A stretch of DNA of 64,000 nucleotides from Luteolibacter arcticus (GCF_025950235.1 NZ_JAPDDT010000001.1:806001-870000), one strand, 5' to 3'. Shown: positions 17,248 to 27,873, counted from the first letter of the stretch. Notes: generated from the letters alone by a model not told the origin. Translations and numbers: made by a program.

Positions 17248-17403
17248 ATGTCGAAGCACAACAGTCTCAAGGCCAAGGGCGGCGCCGAAGGCAAGCGTTC
17301 CGTGATGAAGCGTTTTGAACGCGTCAAACTGATGAAGGAGCGCGGTGTCTGGAAAGATGGCCGCAGCCCGATCGGCTTGCCCAAGACCAAGGGCGAAGCC
17401 TGA
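17248..17403 (+). CDS. Small basic protein of the Chlamydiae/Verrucomicrobia type (TIGR04137-like)
   Basis: A 51-residue, very basic protein beginning MSKHNSLKAKGG and containing KRSVMKRFERVKLMKERG followed by W and a Lys-Gly-rich tail ending GLPKTKGEA. This matches my memory of the short basic protein family shared by Chlamydiae, Verrucomicrobia and relatives, thought to be ribosome-associated; its exact role is not known to me. ATG 17248 is preceded by an A/T-rich segment. The gene is a good taxonomic marker for the window and is easy to miss because of its size. Confidence 0.8.
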   Translation: MSKHNSLKAKGGAEGKRSVMKRFERVKLMKERGVWKDGRSPIGLPKTKGEA

Positions 17404-17484
17404 AGCGCGGCCTTCTCCGGCTTTCCGCAGACGCGCAGTGCCCGCAAGGCGCTGCGCTTTTCGCGTTTCTAGAACTAGAATTCC

Positions 17485-17580
17485 AACCACGGATAAACAC
17501 AGAGAGACACAGATCTTGAGAGCATCGCGACTACGGCTCTTCAGCCGTTCCTCTGTGTTCATCCGTGTCCATCTGTGGTT
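17485..17580. repeat. Imperfect inverted repeat 'AACCACGGAT...CTGTGGTT'
   Basis: Left part 17485-17512 (AACCACGGATAAACACAGAG...) faces right part 17551-17580 (CTCTGTGTTCATCCGTGTCC...GTGGTT). The arms pair over most of their length with mismatches and offsets. A sequence of this wording is widely scattered in intergenic regions of Planctomycetes and Verrucomicrobia in my memory. It lies between the small basic protein and the second pseudouridine synthase gene, 21 bases upstream of the latter's ATG. Confidence 0.65.
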
Positions 17581-17600
17581 AAAAATTTTCCATTCCAGCC

Positions 17601-18506
17601 ATGTCTGAAGGCACCCGACTGAACAAATTCCTCGCGTCCTGCGGGGTCGGCTCGCGCCGCGCCTGCGACGCCATGGTCCTGGACGGCCGCGTCGAGATCA
17701 ATGGCAAGCCCTGTCTCAAGCCCGCCCAGCGGGTGGAGCCCAGCGACTTCGTGCGGGTCGATGGCAAGCGCGTGCAGGCCAAGGAGACGAACACGGTGAT
17801 GTTCTACAAGCCGCGCGGCTACGTCTGCTCGCGGGAGGACGAACTCGGCCGGGACACGATCTACACGATCCTGCCGACCATCCTGAAGCACCTCCACCAC
17901 GTCGGCCGCCTCGACCGCGACTCGGAAGGCCTGCTGATCCTGACCAACGACGGCGACCTTTCGCAGGCCCTGATGCACCCGTCGAAGCTGGTGGAGAAGG
18001 AGTATCTCGTCACCTCGAACCAGCCCGTGCTCAATGAGCACCTCGATCTCTTCAAGAGCGGCGTCTTCGTGGAAAAGGTTCGGATGCGGGCGAAGGAAGT
18101 CACCCGTATTTCCTCGCGGCGCTACCGGATCGTGCTGGAGACCGGCCTCAAGCGGCAGATCCGCATGATGTTCCAGACGCTCGGCTACCAGGTGCAAAAG
18201 CTGTTGCGCGTCCGGATTGGAATGGTGGAACTCGGCGACCTGCCGGAAGGCGCATGGGAGCCGATCGACGAGAAGACGATCGCGCTTCTGCAGAAGAATC
18301 CGAAGCCGCGCATCGAGCGCCGGTCATCGGTAAAGCCAGCCAAGAAGGCGGCCAAGAAAACCGCGAGGAAGGCCCCGGGAAAGATCGCACCGCCCCTCCC
18401 GAAGGCTCCCGCAAAGCCGGCCCGCCGCAGCCTAACCGATGCCCTGCCGCCGTCGGCACGCCGCACCGCGAAAAAGTCGGCAAAGCGGACGCCGAAGCGC
18501 AGGTGA
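17601..18506 (+). CDS. rluB: Ribosomal large subunit pseudouridine synthase, RluB family, with Lys/Ala/Pro-rich tail
   Basis: A 301-residue enzyme. The S4 domain (TRLNKFLASCGVGSRRACDAMVLDGRVEING) precedes a catalytic domain with the Asp nucleophile in VGRLDRDSEGLLILTNDG and the family's GLKRQIRMMFQTLGY. This wording fits RluB-type 23S rRNA synthases. From about residue 240 the protein turns into a basic low-complexity tail (KPAKKAAKKTARKAPGK...), a feature also seen in other high-GC RluB proteins and likely to aid ribosome or RNA binding. The last 40 bases of the gene recur 172 bases downstream, next to a palindromic element, so the present C-terminus may be a secondary end. Confidence 0.88.
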   Translation: MSEGTRLNKFLASCGVGSRRACDAMVLDGRVEINGKPCLKPAQRVEPSDFVRVDGKRVQAKETNTVMFYKPRGYVCSREDELGRDTIYTILPTILKHLHHVGRLDRDSEGLLILTNDGDLSQALMHPSKLVEKEYLVTSNQPVLNEHLDLFKSGVFVEKVRMRAKEVTRISSRRYRIVLETGLKRQIRMMFQTLGYQVQKLLRVRIGMVELGDLPEGAWEPIDEKTIALLQKNPKPRIERRSSVKPAKKAAKKTARKAPGKIAPPLPKAPAKPARRSLTDALPPSARRTAKKSAKRTPKRR

Positions 18507-18681
18507 TGCGTGGGAATCTCGATTCCTGGTAGGCGCATTGGTGACAATGCGGAAGCACGGGAACTGCCCGCGGTCAGTGACCACTCCGCGCTGTTACCAG
18601 CGCGCCCACACGAAAGCCGGACCGACCTCCCTCCCTACCGCGAAAAAGTCGGCAAAGCGGGCACCGAAGCGCAAGTTTTGA
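18465..18681. repeat. Duplicated rluB 3' end flanking a palindromic repeat pair (family B)
   Basis: Bases 18465-18504, the end of rluB, are repeated at 18637-18675 with about three mismatches. Translated, the first copy ends KSAKRTPKRR-stop and the second KSAKRAPKRKF-stop. Between them lie two 22-base units in opposite orientation: 18532-18553 (GGCGCATTGGTGAC...) and 18585-18606 (complement reads GGCGCGCTGGTAAC...). Their hairpins are CGCATTG/CAATGCG and CGCGCTG/CAGCGCG, so two stem positions covary. This looks like insertion or expansion of a REP-type element at the gene's 3' end, with duplication of the flank. There is no other gene in 18507-18756. Confidence 0.7.
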
Positions 18682-18756
18682 GTCGCCCCCTGCGAAATCG
18701 GCCTTGTAGCTTCCCGCAGTCCGGCAACCCGACTCGCGCCGGCGACCCAAGGCACC

Positions 18757-20712
18757 ATGAGCAACAAGATCGAAAGCCACCTCGTCGAAGACCGCGTCTT
18801 CAAACCTACCAAGGAGTTCTCGTCAAAAGCCCGCATCTCCAGCATGGCCCAGTACAAAAAGCTGTGGCAGGAGTCGGTGGATAAGCCGGAGACATTCTGG
18901 GCCCGCGAAGCCAAGGAACTCGAGTGGCGCGCGAAATGGACCAAGGTACTCGACTGGAAGGCACCGGATGCGAAGTGGTTCGTCGGTGGCAAGCTCAACG
19001 TCTGTGAGAACTGCGTGGACCGCCACGCCAAGGGCTCCCGCCGCAACAAGGCGGCCATCATTTTCGAAGGCGAGCCGGGTGACCGCCAGGTGATCACCTA
19101 CGCCCAGCTTCACCGCGCGGTCTGCCGCTTCGCGAACGTGCTGCTGGCGAAGGGCGTGAAGTCCAAAGACCGCGTGCTGGTGTACATGCCGATGATCCCG
19201 GAGGCAGCCATCGCGATGCTCGCCTGCGCCCGCATCGGCGCCGTGCACTCGGTGGTCTTCGGCGGCTTTTCCTCCGAGTCGATCGTCGACCGTTTGGAAG
19301 ACTCCGGCGCGACCCACGTGGTCACCGCCGACGGCGGCTGGCGGCGCGGCAAGATCGTGCCGCTCAAGGACAATGTCGATGAGGCGCTCAAGAAGTACAA
19401 GGGCATCAAGTCGGTGGTCGTCTTCAAGCGCACCGGCCAGGAGATCTCGATGGCCAAAGGCCGCGACACCTGGTGGCACGACGAAATCGAACAGGTCAGC
19501 GCCAAGCACGAGGCCAAGGCCTTCGATTCGGAGCACCCGCTTTTTATCCTCTACACCTCGGGCTCGACCGGGAAGCCGAAGGGTATCCTCCACACCAGCG
19601 GAGGCTACCTGACCGGCACCTACGTGACCTGCAAGTACGTCTTCGACATGCAGGATGACGATGTCTACTGGTGCACCGCCGACGTCGGCTGGATCACCGG
19701 CCACAGCTACATCGTCTACGGCCCGCTCGCAATGGGCGTGACCCAGGTCATGTATGAAGGCGCGCCGAATCAGCCCGACTTCGGCCGCTTCTGGCAGATG
19801 ATTGAGGAATACGGCGTCTCGATTTTCTACACCGCGCCCACCGCCATCCGCGCCTTCATCAAGGCTGGCGATCATTTCCCGGCGAAGCATGACCTGTCCT
19901 CGCTGCGCCTGCTCGGCTCCGTCGGCGAGCCGATCAATCCGGAAGCCTGGATGTGGTATCACGAGAAGATCGGCGGCGGCCGATGCCCCATCGTCGACAC
20001 CTGGTGGCAGACCGAGACAGGTGCCATCATGATCACTCCCCTGCCCGGCTGCACGCCGACTAAACCTGGCACCGCTACCTTGCCGTTCTTCGGTGTGGAC
20101 GCTGCCATCCTCGACGAGACCGGCCAGGAGTGTAAGGCGAACGAAGGCGGTCGCCTGGTGATCCGAAAGCCATGGCCGTCCATGACCCGCGCGATCTACG
20201 GCGACAAGGCCCGCTACAAGAAGACCTACTGGTCCGACTACAAGGGCATGTACACCGCCGGTGACGGTGCCCGCCGCGACAAGCAGGGCAATTTCTGGAT
20301 CGTCGGTCGCCTGGATGACGTCCTCAACGTCTCCGGCCACCGCCTCGGCACCGCCGAGGTCGAGAGCGCGCTGGTCGGTCACCCCGCCGTGGCCGAGGCG
20401 GCCGTGGTCGGTCGCCCGGACGACCTCAAAGGTCAGGCAGTTGTCGCTTTCGTGACATTAAAAGCCGGGATCCCCGAGTCACCCGCGTTGCAAAAAGAAC
20501 TCCGCGAGCACGTCGGAAAAGTGATTGGCGCGATCGCCAAGCCCGATGACTTGCATTTCGCTCCCGCCCTGCCCAAGACCCGCTCCGGCAAGATCATGCG
20601 TCGCCTGCTGAAGGAGCTGGTGACGACAGGAACGGTCAGCGGCAACACCACGACGCTTGAAGATTTCTCGGTCATCGCCAATCTTCAGGAAAAGATCGCT
20701 GGTGCCAAATAA
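18757..20712 (+). CDS. acs: Acetyl-CoA synthetase (AMP-forming)
   Basis: A 651-residue adenylate-forming enzyme that activates acetate to acetyl-CoA. Visible signatures: N-terminal ACS domain, P-loop [19 protein letters not shown], the hinge region [17 protein letters not shown] and the acetylation-site lysine K612 in TRSGKIMRR. Length matches bacterial Acs. The regulatory lysine is in the canonical context, so control by reversible acetylation is possible, but no acetyltransferase/deacetylase gene is nearby. A coiled-coil gene begins 3 bases after the stop and is probably co-transcribed. Confidence 0.96.
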   Translation: MSNKIESHLVEDRVFKPTKEFSSKARISSMAQYKKLWQESVDKPETFWAREAKELEWRAKWTKVLDWKAPDAKWFVGGKLNVCENCVDRHAKGSRRNKAAIIFEGEPGDRQVITYAQLHRAVCRFANVLLAKGVKSKDRVLVYMPMIPEAAIAMLACARIGAVHSVVFGGFSSESIVDRLEDSGATHVVTADGGWRRGKIVPLKDNVDEALKKYKGIKSVVVFKRTGQEISMAKGRDTWWHDEIEQVSAKHEAKAFDSEHPLFILYTSGSTGKPKGILHTSGGYLTGTYVTCKYVFDMQDDDVYWCTADVGWITGHSYIVYGPLAMGVTQVMYEGAPNQPDFGRFWQMIEEYGVSIFYTAPTAIRAFIKAGDHFPAKHDLSSLRLLGSVGEPINPEAWMWYHEKIGGGRCPIVDTWWQTETGAIMITPLPGCTPTKPGTATLPFFGVDAAILDETGQECKANEGGRLVIRKPWPSMTRAIYGDKARYKKTYWSDYKGMYTAGDGARRDKQGNFWIVGRLDDVLNVSGHRLGTAEVESALVGHPAVAEAAVVGRPDDLKGQAVVAFVTLKAGIPESPALQKELREHVGKVIGAIAKPDDLHFAPALPKTRSGKIMRRLLKELVTTGTVSGNTTTLEDFSVIANLQEKIAGAK

Positions 20713-20715
20713 CGG

Positions 20716-21579
20716 ATGACGACCACCCGCTACATTATTGCCCGAGTTGCCCAAGCCTTCGGCGTGAATCGCCGCCAGCGCCGCATGTCGGAGGCGGCTT
20801 CGGAAATGCACTTGCTTCGCGAGGCGGAGCAAGTGCTCGGGCAATCCGTGTGGGAGCGGGTCGAGGACGTCGAGGAACTCGGCGTCGAGTACTGGAATCT
20901 CCGCAAGCTGATCAAGGAGCGCGAGGAAATCCGCGGCAAGCTCGCCGAGTGCGAGGCAGTGCTCGCCGATGCCCATGAGCAGCGGTCGAGCCTGCTCAAC
21001 GCCAAGTCCGACTCCCAAATCGAGCTGGAGGAAAAGCGCGGTGGCCTATTGGCGGACTTGGAGAAGCTCGCCAAGGACCGTGACTCGGTGATCCAGCAGG
21101 CGCGCGAAATCCGCCGCGTTTACGATGGCCTCAAGATGAAGCTGGAAGTCCTCCAACGTGAGGGCACCAGCGACTCCATCGACAAAACGCGGGCCCGCAT
21201 GCTGGAACTCAAGACGCGTTTCACGGACTTGAAAACGGACCGCGACCGGATCGCCGCCAGCATCGGCGAGGGCGATGCGCTGGTGGACATCATCGACAAT
21301 CAGCTTTCCGAAGAGCGGCAGAAACACCGCGCCGAAGCCTCGGTCGCCTTCCAGCAGATCGGCCAAGCCAACCGTGACATCTCAGCGCTCAAGGCCCAGC
21401 AGGGCTTGATCGACACCCAGATGCGGCAGCTTTACAGCGAAATCGGCCGTCACGTCAGCCGCAACGCCTTCCTCAACGATCAGTGCCGGAACGCCGCCAA
21501 GGGCCACATCCCGATGATCGACGTGATGCGCGCGCTGCGGAAATCGGTGGCAATGAACCACCGCTTGGCGGGGATGTGA
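20716..21579 (+). CDS. Coiled-coil protein of unknown function
   Basis: A 287-residue protein, predicted almost entirely helical, with long heptad-like charged stretches from about residue 50 to 240 (RKLIKEREEIRGKLAECEAVLADAHEQ, DSVIQQAREIRRVYDGLKMKLEVLQ). It has no signal peptide or membrane segment. It begins 3 bases after acs, so the two form an operon, although no functional link is evident. The overall look resembles PspA/IM30-like or structural coiled-coil proteins, but the PspA signature is not convincing. Confidence 0.7.
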   Translation: MTTTRYIIARVAQAFGVNRRQRRMSEAASEMHLLREAEQVLGQSVWERVEDVEELGVEYWNLRKLIKEREEIRGKLAECEAVLADAHEQRSSLLNAKSDSQIELEEKRGGLLADLEKLAKDRDSVIQQAREIRRVYDGLKMKLEVLQREGTSDSIDKTRARMLELKTRFTDLKTDRDRIAASIGEGDALVDIIDNQLSEERQKHRAEASVAFQQIGQANRDISALKAQQGLIDTQMRQLYSEIGRHVSRNAFLNDQCRNAAKGHIPMIDVMRALRKSVAMNHRLAGM

Positions 21580-21589
21580 GAGCGACTGC

Positions 21590-21632
21590 CTGCGGCAGAG
21601 TGCCGCAGATGGAGCGCGACGGCGGGCCGCCG
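21590..21632. repeat. Two adjacent GC-rich hairpins after the coiled-coil gene
   Basis: CTGCGGCA-GAG-TGCCGCAG (21590-21608) is a perfect 8-bp stem, followed by CGGCGGGCCGCCG (21620-21632). They lie just past the stop at 21579 and may end transcription or be another dispersed element; there is no T-run. The remaining bases to 21809 show no gene. Confidence 0.4.
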
Positions 21633-21809
21633 ACCTTGCCGGACTTACAGCGCGCCTAGGAGTCTCTTTACTTCCTCTCGCTCCTCAGGGGAATCAGAAG
21701 CGGAAATTCCGTTGTTTGCCACCCCCGCCTCCCGTGGGAAATCGGCAGCCCCACCACCGGAGGTGGATCCACCAGGATCCGGTTCCTGCATTCCATTACA
21801 CTGGCATTC

Positions 21810-22586
21810 TCAAGGTTTCTTCTTGATGGGGTGAAAGATGGCTTTGCCACCACTTTCATGGATGTGAGCTCCATCAGGCCAGCCGTTTTCCCGATAGTAA
21901 TCAATCATTCCGGGCATCTTCCCGTTGATCCTCATTCCATCTTCCCACCCCGCCCCCGGCTTTGGAATATCTCGAAACTCTGCCCCGATCATATCATCAG
22001 CACCGAAATCCAGAAGCGCCCGACCTTTCACCCCCTCTGTTATTTGATCTGCCAAACGGGTGCCCGATGAATCCAATCCGATCACATCACCCAGACGGGT
22101 GCGCATTTTATCCTTTAAGGCCAATGCTAGACCAGCGTCACCCTTTAAGACATAGATAAAGGATCCATCACCAATCACCTCCTGCTTGCAGTTTTTTATG
22201 AAATGATCCGATATATCTTTCGAAATTTCATAGAATACTTCTCTTGCCTCATCAATTTGCGCCTTGCTCAATCCATGTGATTCCAAGCCTGCCTCGTTCA
22301 ATTCCCCGTCTTCATTGATCAATTCCACCAATGGCTGATCGTTGGGTTTTGCCCGTAGGTCGTTGTTGGACTTTTCGTGACGATTTATCGGGTCGCGATT
22401 TCGCTTTGTCACCTCTGCCCCCGGTGAGGGAGGCCCGCCAGATTGATTCGCTCTCACATTGCTCCCTGAACTCTCCCCGTCTTGAGAACCCATCCCTGAT
22501 TCACTCCGGTTTGGACGGAACGCGAAATACAGAACCGCCAGCAAGAGCAGCCCCACGGCAAGCCAATGCGAGTTCCTGAGTTTCAT
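21810..22586 (-). CDS. Hypothetical membrane-anchored protein
   Basis: A 258-residue protein with one N-terminal membrane anchor (MKLRNSHWLAVGLLLLAVLYFAF) followed by a low-complexity polar linker (SGMGSQDGESSGSNV...) and a C-terminal domain of unknown family (LSKAQIDEAREVFYEISKDISDHF, and near the end HIHESGGKAIFHPIKKKP). Its base composition is A/T-richer than neighbouring mpl, suggesting an accessory gene. ATG 22586 puts the anchor at the N-terminus; an upstream start at 22616 would add ten unhelpful residues. It is in the same direction as mpl, 68 bases downstream. Confidence 0.65.
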   Translation of the reverse strand: MKLRNSHWLAVGLLLLAVLYFAFRPNRSESGMGSQDGESSGSNVRANQSGGPPSPGAEVTKRNRDPINRHEKSNNDLRAKPNDQPLVELINEDGELNEAGLESHGLSKAQIDEAREVFYEISKDISDHFIKNCKQEVIGDGSFIYVLKGDAGLALALKDKMRTRLGDVIGLDSSGTRLADQITEGVKGRALLDFGADDMIGAEFRDIPKPGAGWEDGMRINGKMPGMIDYYRENGWPDGAHIHESGGKAIFHPIKKKP

Positions 22587-22654
22587 AGGACCATCAAGGA
22601 GAGCAGTTGCAACCAAACTTCCAGGGATTGGCTCGCGGCGGGCCGCTAGGACTG

Positions 22655-24040
22655 TTACCCAAGCCTCTCCAACAGCTTCTTGTGGATGCCGCCGAAGCCC
22701 CCGTTGCTTAGCACCGCCACCACGTCACCGGGCTGGGCCTCGTTTACGACGGTGTCGACGATCTCATCCACGGTGTGGATGTAGCGGCCGTTCCCGCCAT
22801 GGGCGATGATGTCGATCACCAGTTGGTCGGGATTCAGCCGGTCGTTCTCGGGGAACTTGTGGAGATCGGGAATCTCCGAGATCACCGCTTCATCCGCCAG
22901 TGCCAAGGCCTCCGCGAGTTCGTTCTGGAAAACGGCACGGCGCGTGGTGTTAGAGCGTGGTTCGAAGAGGATCCACAGCTTGCTGCCATCGTAGCGCTGG
23001 CGCAGGCTGCCCACGGCATACTTGATCGCCGTCGGGTGATGCGCGAAGTCATCGATCACCTTCACGCCACCGGCCTCACCGCGGAGTTCTTGGCGGCGGG
23101 CAACGCCATCGAAGCTCTCGAGTCCGGTGCGGACCTCTTCCGGTGACAGCCCCGCAAACAGCGCCGCGGCAGTGGCCATCGCCGCATTGCGGATGTTGAA
23201 CTCGCCGGTCATGCGCAGCGAGTAGCGCTCCCCGCCAAGCGTGAAGGAACTACGATCACTCTCGTAGGTGACTTCGGTGATGCGGAGGTCGTTGCCCTCA
23301 TTGAGACCCACCGTCTTCACCGGGCACGGGGCCTTTTCCGCCACCTCGCGGCAGTTCGGGTCGTCGCCATTGATGATGGCGCAGCCGGTGCGCGGCACCA
23401 CATTGAGCAAGCGGCGGAAGGTCAGCTTGATCTCGTCGAGGCACGAGTAGATGTCAGCGTGGTCGAACTCGATGTTGTTCACCACCGCGACCTCGGGGAG
23501 GTAGTGCAGGAACTTCGAGCGCTTGTCGAAGAATGCCGTGTCGTATTCGTCGCCTTCGAGGACGTTGAAATCGGACTCGGTGAAGTTTGCCCCGCGGCCG
23601 AGGTTCTTCGGCAGTCCGCCAATCATCCAGCCCGGGTCGCGGTTGGCGGAAATGAACACCCACGCGAGCATCGAGCTGGTAGTGGTCTTGCCGTGGGTGC
23701 CGCTGACGACGTAGTTCCGCTTTCCGCGCAGGAAGTGCTCCTTCATCACCTCCGGCAGGGATTGGTAGAGCAGCTTGCGGGACAGCGCGGCCTCGGCCTC
23801 CTCGTTGCCACGGCTGATGGCATTGCCGATGACAATCACATCGGCACCCGCAGGCAGGTTCTCCGCGCGATAGCCCTCCGTGATCTCGATCCCCTCGCCG
23901 CGGAGGAAGTCCGACATCGGCGGATAGACGTTGGTATCGGAACCGGTGACGGTGAATCCCTTGCGCTTCATCGCAACGGCCACGGCGCCCATGGCGGTCC
24001 CGCAGACGCCGGTGAAATGGAAATGTTTCTTTTCAGACAT
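22655..24040 (-). CDS. mpl: UDP-N-acetylmuramate:L-alanyl-gamma-D-glutamyl-meso-diaminopimelate ligase
   Basis: A 461-residue Mur-ligase-fold enzyme that reattaches recovered murein tripeptide to UDP-MurNAc. It starts with the Rossmann-like HFTGVCGTAMGAVA, has the ATP loop SGTHGKTTTSSM, the WMIGG and GDEYDTAFFDKRSKFLHY stretch typical of Mpl (MurC has a different wording there), NNIEFDHADIY, and DDFAHHPTAIK in the third domain. Its presence implies peptidoglycan recycling and a meso-DAP wall. An inverted repeat separates it from the HAD gene upstream. Confidence 0.92.
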   Translation of the reverse strand: MSEKKHFHFTGVCGTAMGAVAVAMKRKGFTVTGSDTNVYPPMSDFLRGEGIEITEGYRAENLPAGADVIVIGNAISRGNEEAEAALSRKLLYQSLPEVMKEHFLRGKRNYVVSGTHGKTTTSSMLAWVFISANRDPGWMIGGLPKNLGRGANFTESDFNVLEGDEYDTAFFDKRSKFLHYLPEVAVVNNIEFDHADIYSCLDEIKLTFRRLLNVVPRTGCAIINGDDPNCREVAEKAPCPVKTVGLNEGNDLRITEVTYESDRSSFTLGGERYSLRMTGEFNIRNAAMATAAALFAGLSPEEVRTGLESFDGVARRQELRGEAGGVKVIDDFAHHPTAIKYAVGSLRQRYDGSKLWILFEPRSNTTRRAVFQNELAEALALADEAVISEIPDLHKFPENDRLNPDQLVIDIIAHGGNGRYIHTVDEIVDTVVNEAQPGDVVAVLSNGGFGGIHKKLLERLG

Positions 24041-24063
24041 GAATGAGAGTTGGGAAATTTTTC

Positions 24064-24167
24064 ACCGCCAAGACGCCGAGTGCGCCAAGTCTCTAACGGA
24101 TTTGAAACCCGCCCGGCCGTTCGCGTGGAGCAATCTCCCTACTTGGCGAACTTGGCGTCTTGGCGGT
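24064..24167. repeat. Long inverted repeat 'ACCGCCAAGACGCC'
   Basis: Arms 24064-24090 and 24141-24167 are 27 bases each and pair at 25 positions, with a 50-base loop. It lies between mpl and the HAD-phosphatase gene (both minus strand). The wording (CCGCCAAGACGCCAAG) is one of the generic intergenic inverted repeats I remember from several bacterial phyla. It could form a stable RNA hairpin between the two cistrons. Confidence 0.7.
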
Positions 24168-24176
24168 TCCATTTTC

Positions 24177-25058
24177 CTAGAACGTGGGCGCGGCAACGGT
24201 GGCATTCTCCCGCTCCTCGGCGCGGCGGCGGAGGATGCGGTCGGCGGTTTCGCGCACCATCTCGGTGAGCAAGAGCCACAGGTGGCTGCCCTGCCGGTAA
24301 TCGGCCGGGGCGATGTGTTTCACGCGGCCGGCGTGGGCGGAAAGCTGGAAGCACTTCCTGAAGCTGCGGCTGGTCGGGTCTTCCGGATTGTAGACGGCGA
24401 TCGCCTGCCCGCCGCTCTTGCTCATGACCGTGAAGCACGGCACATCGGTCGGCCCGTCGCCCACGTAGATCATGTTCTCAAACGGGATCGGCCGATGGTC
24501 GGAGGGCATGTGGTCATTCACATCCTGCGAATACTCGAGCATCCCCTTGTTGATGCGGAACAGGAACTGGGTCTTGGTCGTGTGCGAGATCGCCCGCTTC
24601 GGGAAACTGATGTGGCCGTGCGAATCCTCGCCGAATTCGCAGCCAAAAATCGCCTTCACCTTGGATTTCAGGCGGCTGCCGTCGAGCAGCGCCTTGAGGC
24701 CGGAGGAAATGATGTAAAACTCGATTTTCACCCCGGCGACCTCGTGATTGTGGCCGAGGCAGGCCGCTGGCAGCGTGTCGAACATCTCTGGCACACCGGG
24801 GAAAAAGGTCAGGCCCGCGCCGAGTTCCATGAGCCGGGCATTGGTCACCTGATCCATCTGGAGGTAGTCCAGGATGCACTTCAGGTAGGCCATTTCGCCG
24901 TCCCACTGCTGTTCCGCAACCAAAGTGTTGCATTTTTTCCAGAACTGCACCGGGTCGATGCCGAATTCCGGGAACAGCACATCATCCTGCATGTAGCGGG
25001 GACTGAGCGTCTGGTCGTAGTCGAAAACCAGCGCGATGGTGTTCTGCGGGGCAGCCAT
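24177..25058 (-). CDS. HAD-superfamily hydrolase
   Basis: A 293-residue soluble protein. The HAD motif I is [10 protein letters not shown] (nucleophile Asp and +2 Asp), motif II is YIISSGL (Ser), and motif III/IV is [13 protein letters not shown] with the Mg-binding Asp pair. This order matches phosphoserine-phosphatase-like HADs with a helical cap between motifs I and II. The substrate is unknown. I start at ATG 25058; the frame is open to 25136 but the extra residues are proline/glycine-rich noise. It is divergent from scpB. Confidence 0.82.
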   Translation of the reverse strand: MAAPQNTIALVFDYDQTLSPRYMQDDVLFPEFGIDPVQFWKKCNTLVAEQQWDGEMAYLKCILDYLQMDQVTNARLMELGAGLTFFPGVPEMFDTLPAACLGHNHEVAGVKIEFYIISSGLKALLDGSRLKSKVKAIFGCEFGEDSHGHISFPKRAISHTTKTQFLFRINKGMLEYSQDVNDHMPSDHRPIPFENMIYVGDGPTDVPCFTVMSKSGGQAIAVYNPEDPTSRSFRKCFQLSAHAGRVKHIAPADYRQGSHLWLLLTEMVRETADRILRRRAEERENATVAAPTF

Positions 25059-25191
25059 GGGGCGGGGCAAGCGAACCAGCCGCCCCCCCGCCCCGCAAGC
25101 GGAAAGCCCCGCCGGAAAAACCGCTCCCGGTGACATGGCCTGCCGACACGCTTGAAATGGCTGGACGCTTTCCTAAGCTCCGCCTCCCGCC

Positions 25192-25907
25192 ATGGAACTT
25201 TCCTCGATTGTCGAAGCCCTCGTGACCGCCTCGGATGAGCCGATGCCGGCGGAGGAAATCGCCCGGCTGATCCGCGCCCGCGTCGCGGAGGCCGAGGACG
25301 CCCGCGCCCGCAAGATCGAGGATGGCGAGACGCCGGAAGAGCTGCCGGACTGGCTGACCAGCCTGGCCGCGGTCTCGTCGGACCAGGTCATCGCGGCAAT
25401 CGCGGCACTCAATCACATCTACGAGGCCAGCGGCCGCGCCTTCCTGCTACTGGAGCGCGCCAAGGGCTGGAAAATCTTCACCCGCCCGGCCTACGGCGAA
25501 TTCGTCCGCCAGCTTTTCCCCGGCCGCAAGCCGGAGCGGCTCAGCGGTCCCGCGATGGAAACGCTGGCCATCATCGCTTACCGCCAGCCAATTACGAAGT
25601 CGGCCATCGAGGCGGTCCGCGGCGTCGCCTGCGATGGCATGCTCCAAAAGCTACTCGACCGCGAGCTGGTCCGCATCGGCGGCCGCGCCGAGCTTCCCGG
25701 CCGCCCGCTGCTCTACGAGACCACCGAGATGTTCTACGAGCACTTCGGCATCCGCAGCATCGATGACCTGCCGAATGCCCAGGAGCTGCGCCGCGTGAAA
25801 TTGCCGGAAGCGCCCCTCGAAGGCGTCGTCGCCCCTGAAGAACAGCTTGCCCTCAGCGCCGCTGGCGCTTCCCCTGCTGCCGCCCCTGCCGAAGAAGAAG
25901 AAAACGC

Positions 25908-25911
<4 letters not shown>
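25192..25911 (+). CDS. scpB: Segregation and condensation protein B
   Basis: A 239-residue winged-helix protein, the kleisin-associated KITE subunit of the SMC-ScpAB condensin. ELSSIVEALVTASDEPM is the conserved start, RPAYGEFVRQLFP and LAIIAYRQPITKSAIEAVRGV are the characteristic ScpB stretches, and GRAELPGRPLLYETTEMFYEHFGI ends the second winged helix. After that comes an acidic/alanine tail. No scpA is in the window. It overlaps pheA by 4 bases (GTGA). Confidence 0.93.
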
Positions 25912-26978
<1,067 letters not shown>

Positions 26979-27041
26979 GAGTCGCTCTCTTCTGATAAGT
27001 CCGCCCCAGCAGTCGGAGACCCGGACTGCTGCCCCCGATTT

Positions 27042-27719
27042 TCACCGTCCCTTCGCCAGCACGCCGCTCCAAAACCCCGGCAGCTTCGCGGTTATCTGAT
27101 CGAGCGCCTTCTTCTTCGCGTTCCGCTTCGAGCGTTCCTGCGCGTTGTGAAGATCCATCCCCGCGGTCAGGCCCTTGTTGGTAGCTGCCTCCTCCAGCAC
27201 TCCGTAAAGATAGCCCGTGCGAGCGTCGCGCACCATCAAGGTAGCAGTCGCGGTCACCGTATAAGCATTCGTGGGAGCGAGCCCCAGCGTCGCCACGCTC
27301 AATGGCAGGAAGGCATCGCTCGACCGGTCGCTGGCCTCGAAGCGATAGATCGCCACCAGATCCGCGCCCACCTTGCGGGCCTCGGCATCCAGCTCACGAT
27401 ATGACTTCACTTCGCTGATCAGGGCCACGCGATTGAGGCTGACCAGCCCCGCCACACCCGGCAGCGACGAGGCCGCAGCCGCGTGCTCCGTCTGCTCCAC
27501 ATCGGTCTCCGGGATCATCCGGAAACCGCCATGGGAGCCCTCGATCCGGACCACCGCGACGCGGGCCGGAAAGTGGACCGTCGGGCGCGCATGCGAGGAC
27601 TCCTCGATCGCGCCCGACGATCCGGGTGTCACGGGCTGGGAATAGCTCGTGGGCGTGTCGTAGTGACAGGCGCCGTTGAGGAAAACGGTGACGAGTAGGG
27701 AGGCACAAAAGCGGTTCAT
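27042..27719 (-). CDS. Hypothetical lipoprotein
   Basis: A 225-residue protein with a lipoprotein signal ending FLNGAC (Cys at residue 18). The mature part has a Ser/Pro-rich linker and then a folded domain (HFPARVAVVRIEG, ARKVGADLVAIYRFEA, NAYTVTATATLMVRDARTGYLYGVLEEAATNKG) that resembles outer-membrane-associated lipoproteins collecting stress or envelope signals. I cannot name the family. It converges on pheA; a small hairpin, CAGCAGTC/GACTGCTG (27007-27031), lies between the two stops. Confidence 0.7.
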   Translation of the reverse strand: MNRFCASLLVTVFLNGACHYDTPTSYSQPVTPGSSGAIEESSHARPTVHFPARVAVVRIEGSHGGFRMIPETDVEQTEHAAAASSLPGVAGLVSLNRVALISEVKSYRELDAEARKVGADLVAIYRFEASDRSSDAFLPLSVATLGLAPTNAYTVTATATLMVRDARTGYLYGVLEEAATNKGLTAGMDLHNAQERSKRNAKKKALDQITAKLPGFWSGVLAKGR

Positions 27720-27873
27720 CGGTGCGGAGGCTAACAGTCGACCTGTTCATTCCATGAATCGAAAGACACCCGATCATCATCGACAGAAACGATCATCCTT
27801 CCATCACCTTCAAGCCCCAGTAATTGCCCATCGAAGCCTTGGCGAACCCAGGCCAGATGTTCACGCTCCGCCC

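Noticed and set aside
17485..17580. CRISPR or tRNA gene in the 17404-17600 gap.
   Set aside because: Only one inverted repeat; no regular spacing, no cloverleaf, no CCA end.
20716..21579. PspA/IM30 family for the coiled-coil protein.
   Set aside because: Length and helicity are similar, but the conserved PspA N-terminal stretch is not seen.
27007..27031. Hairpin between pheA and the lipoprotein gene as a terminator.
   Set aside because: Stem of 8 bp without a T-run on either strand; too weak to list as a feature.
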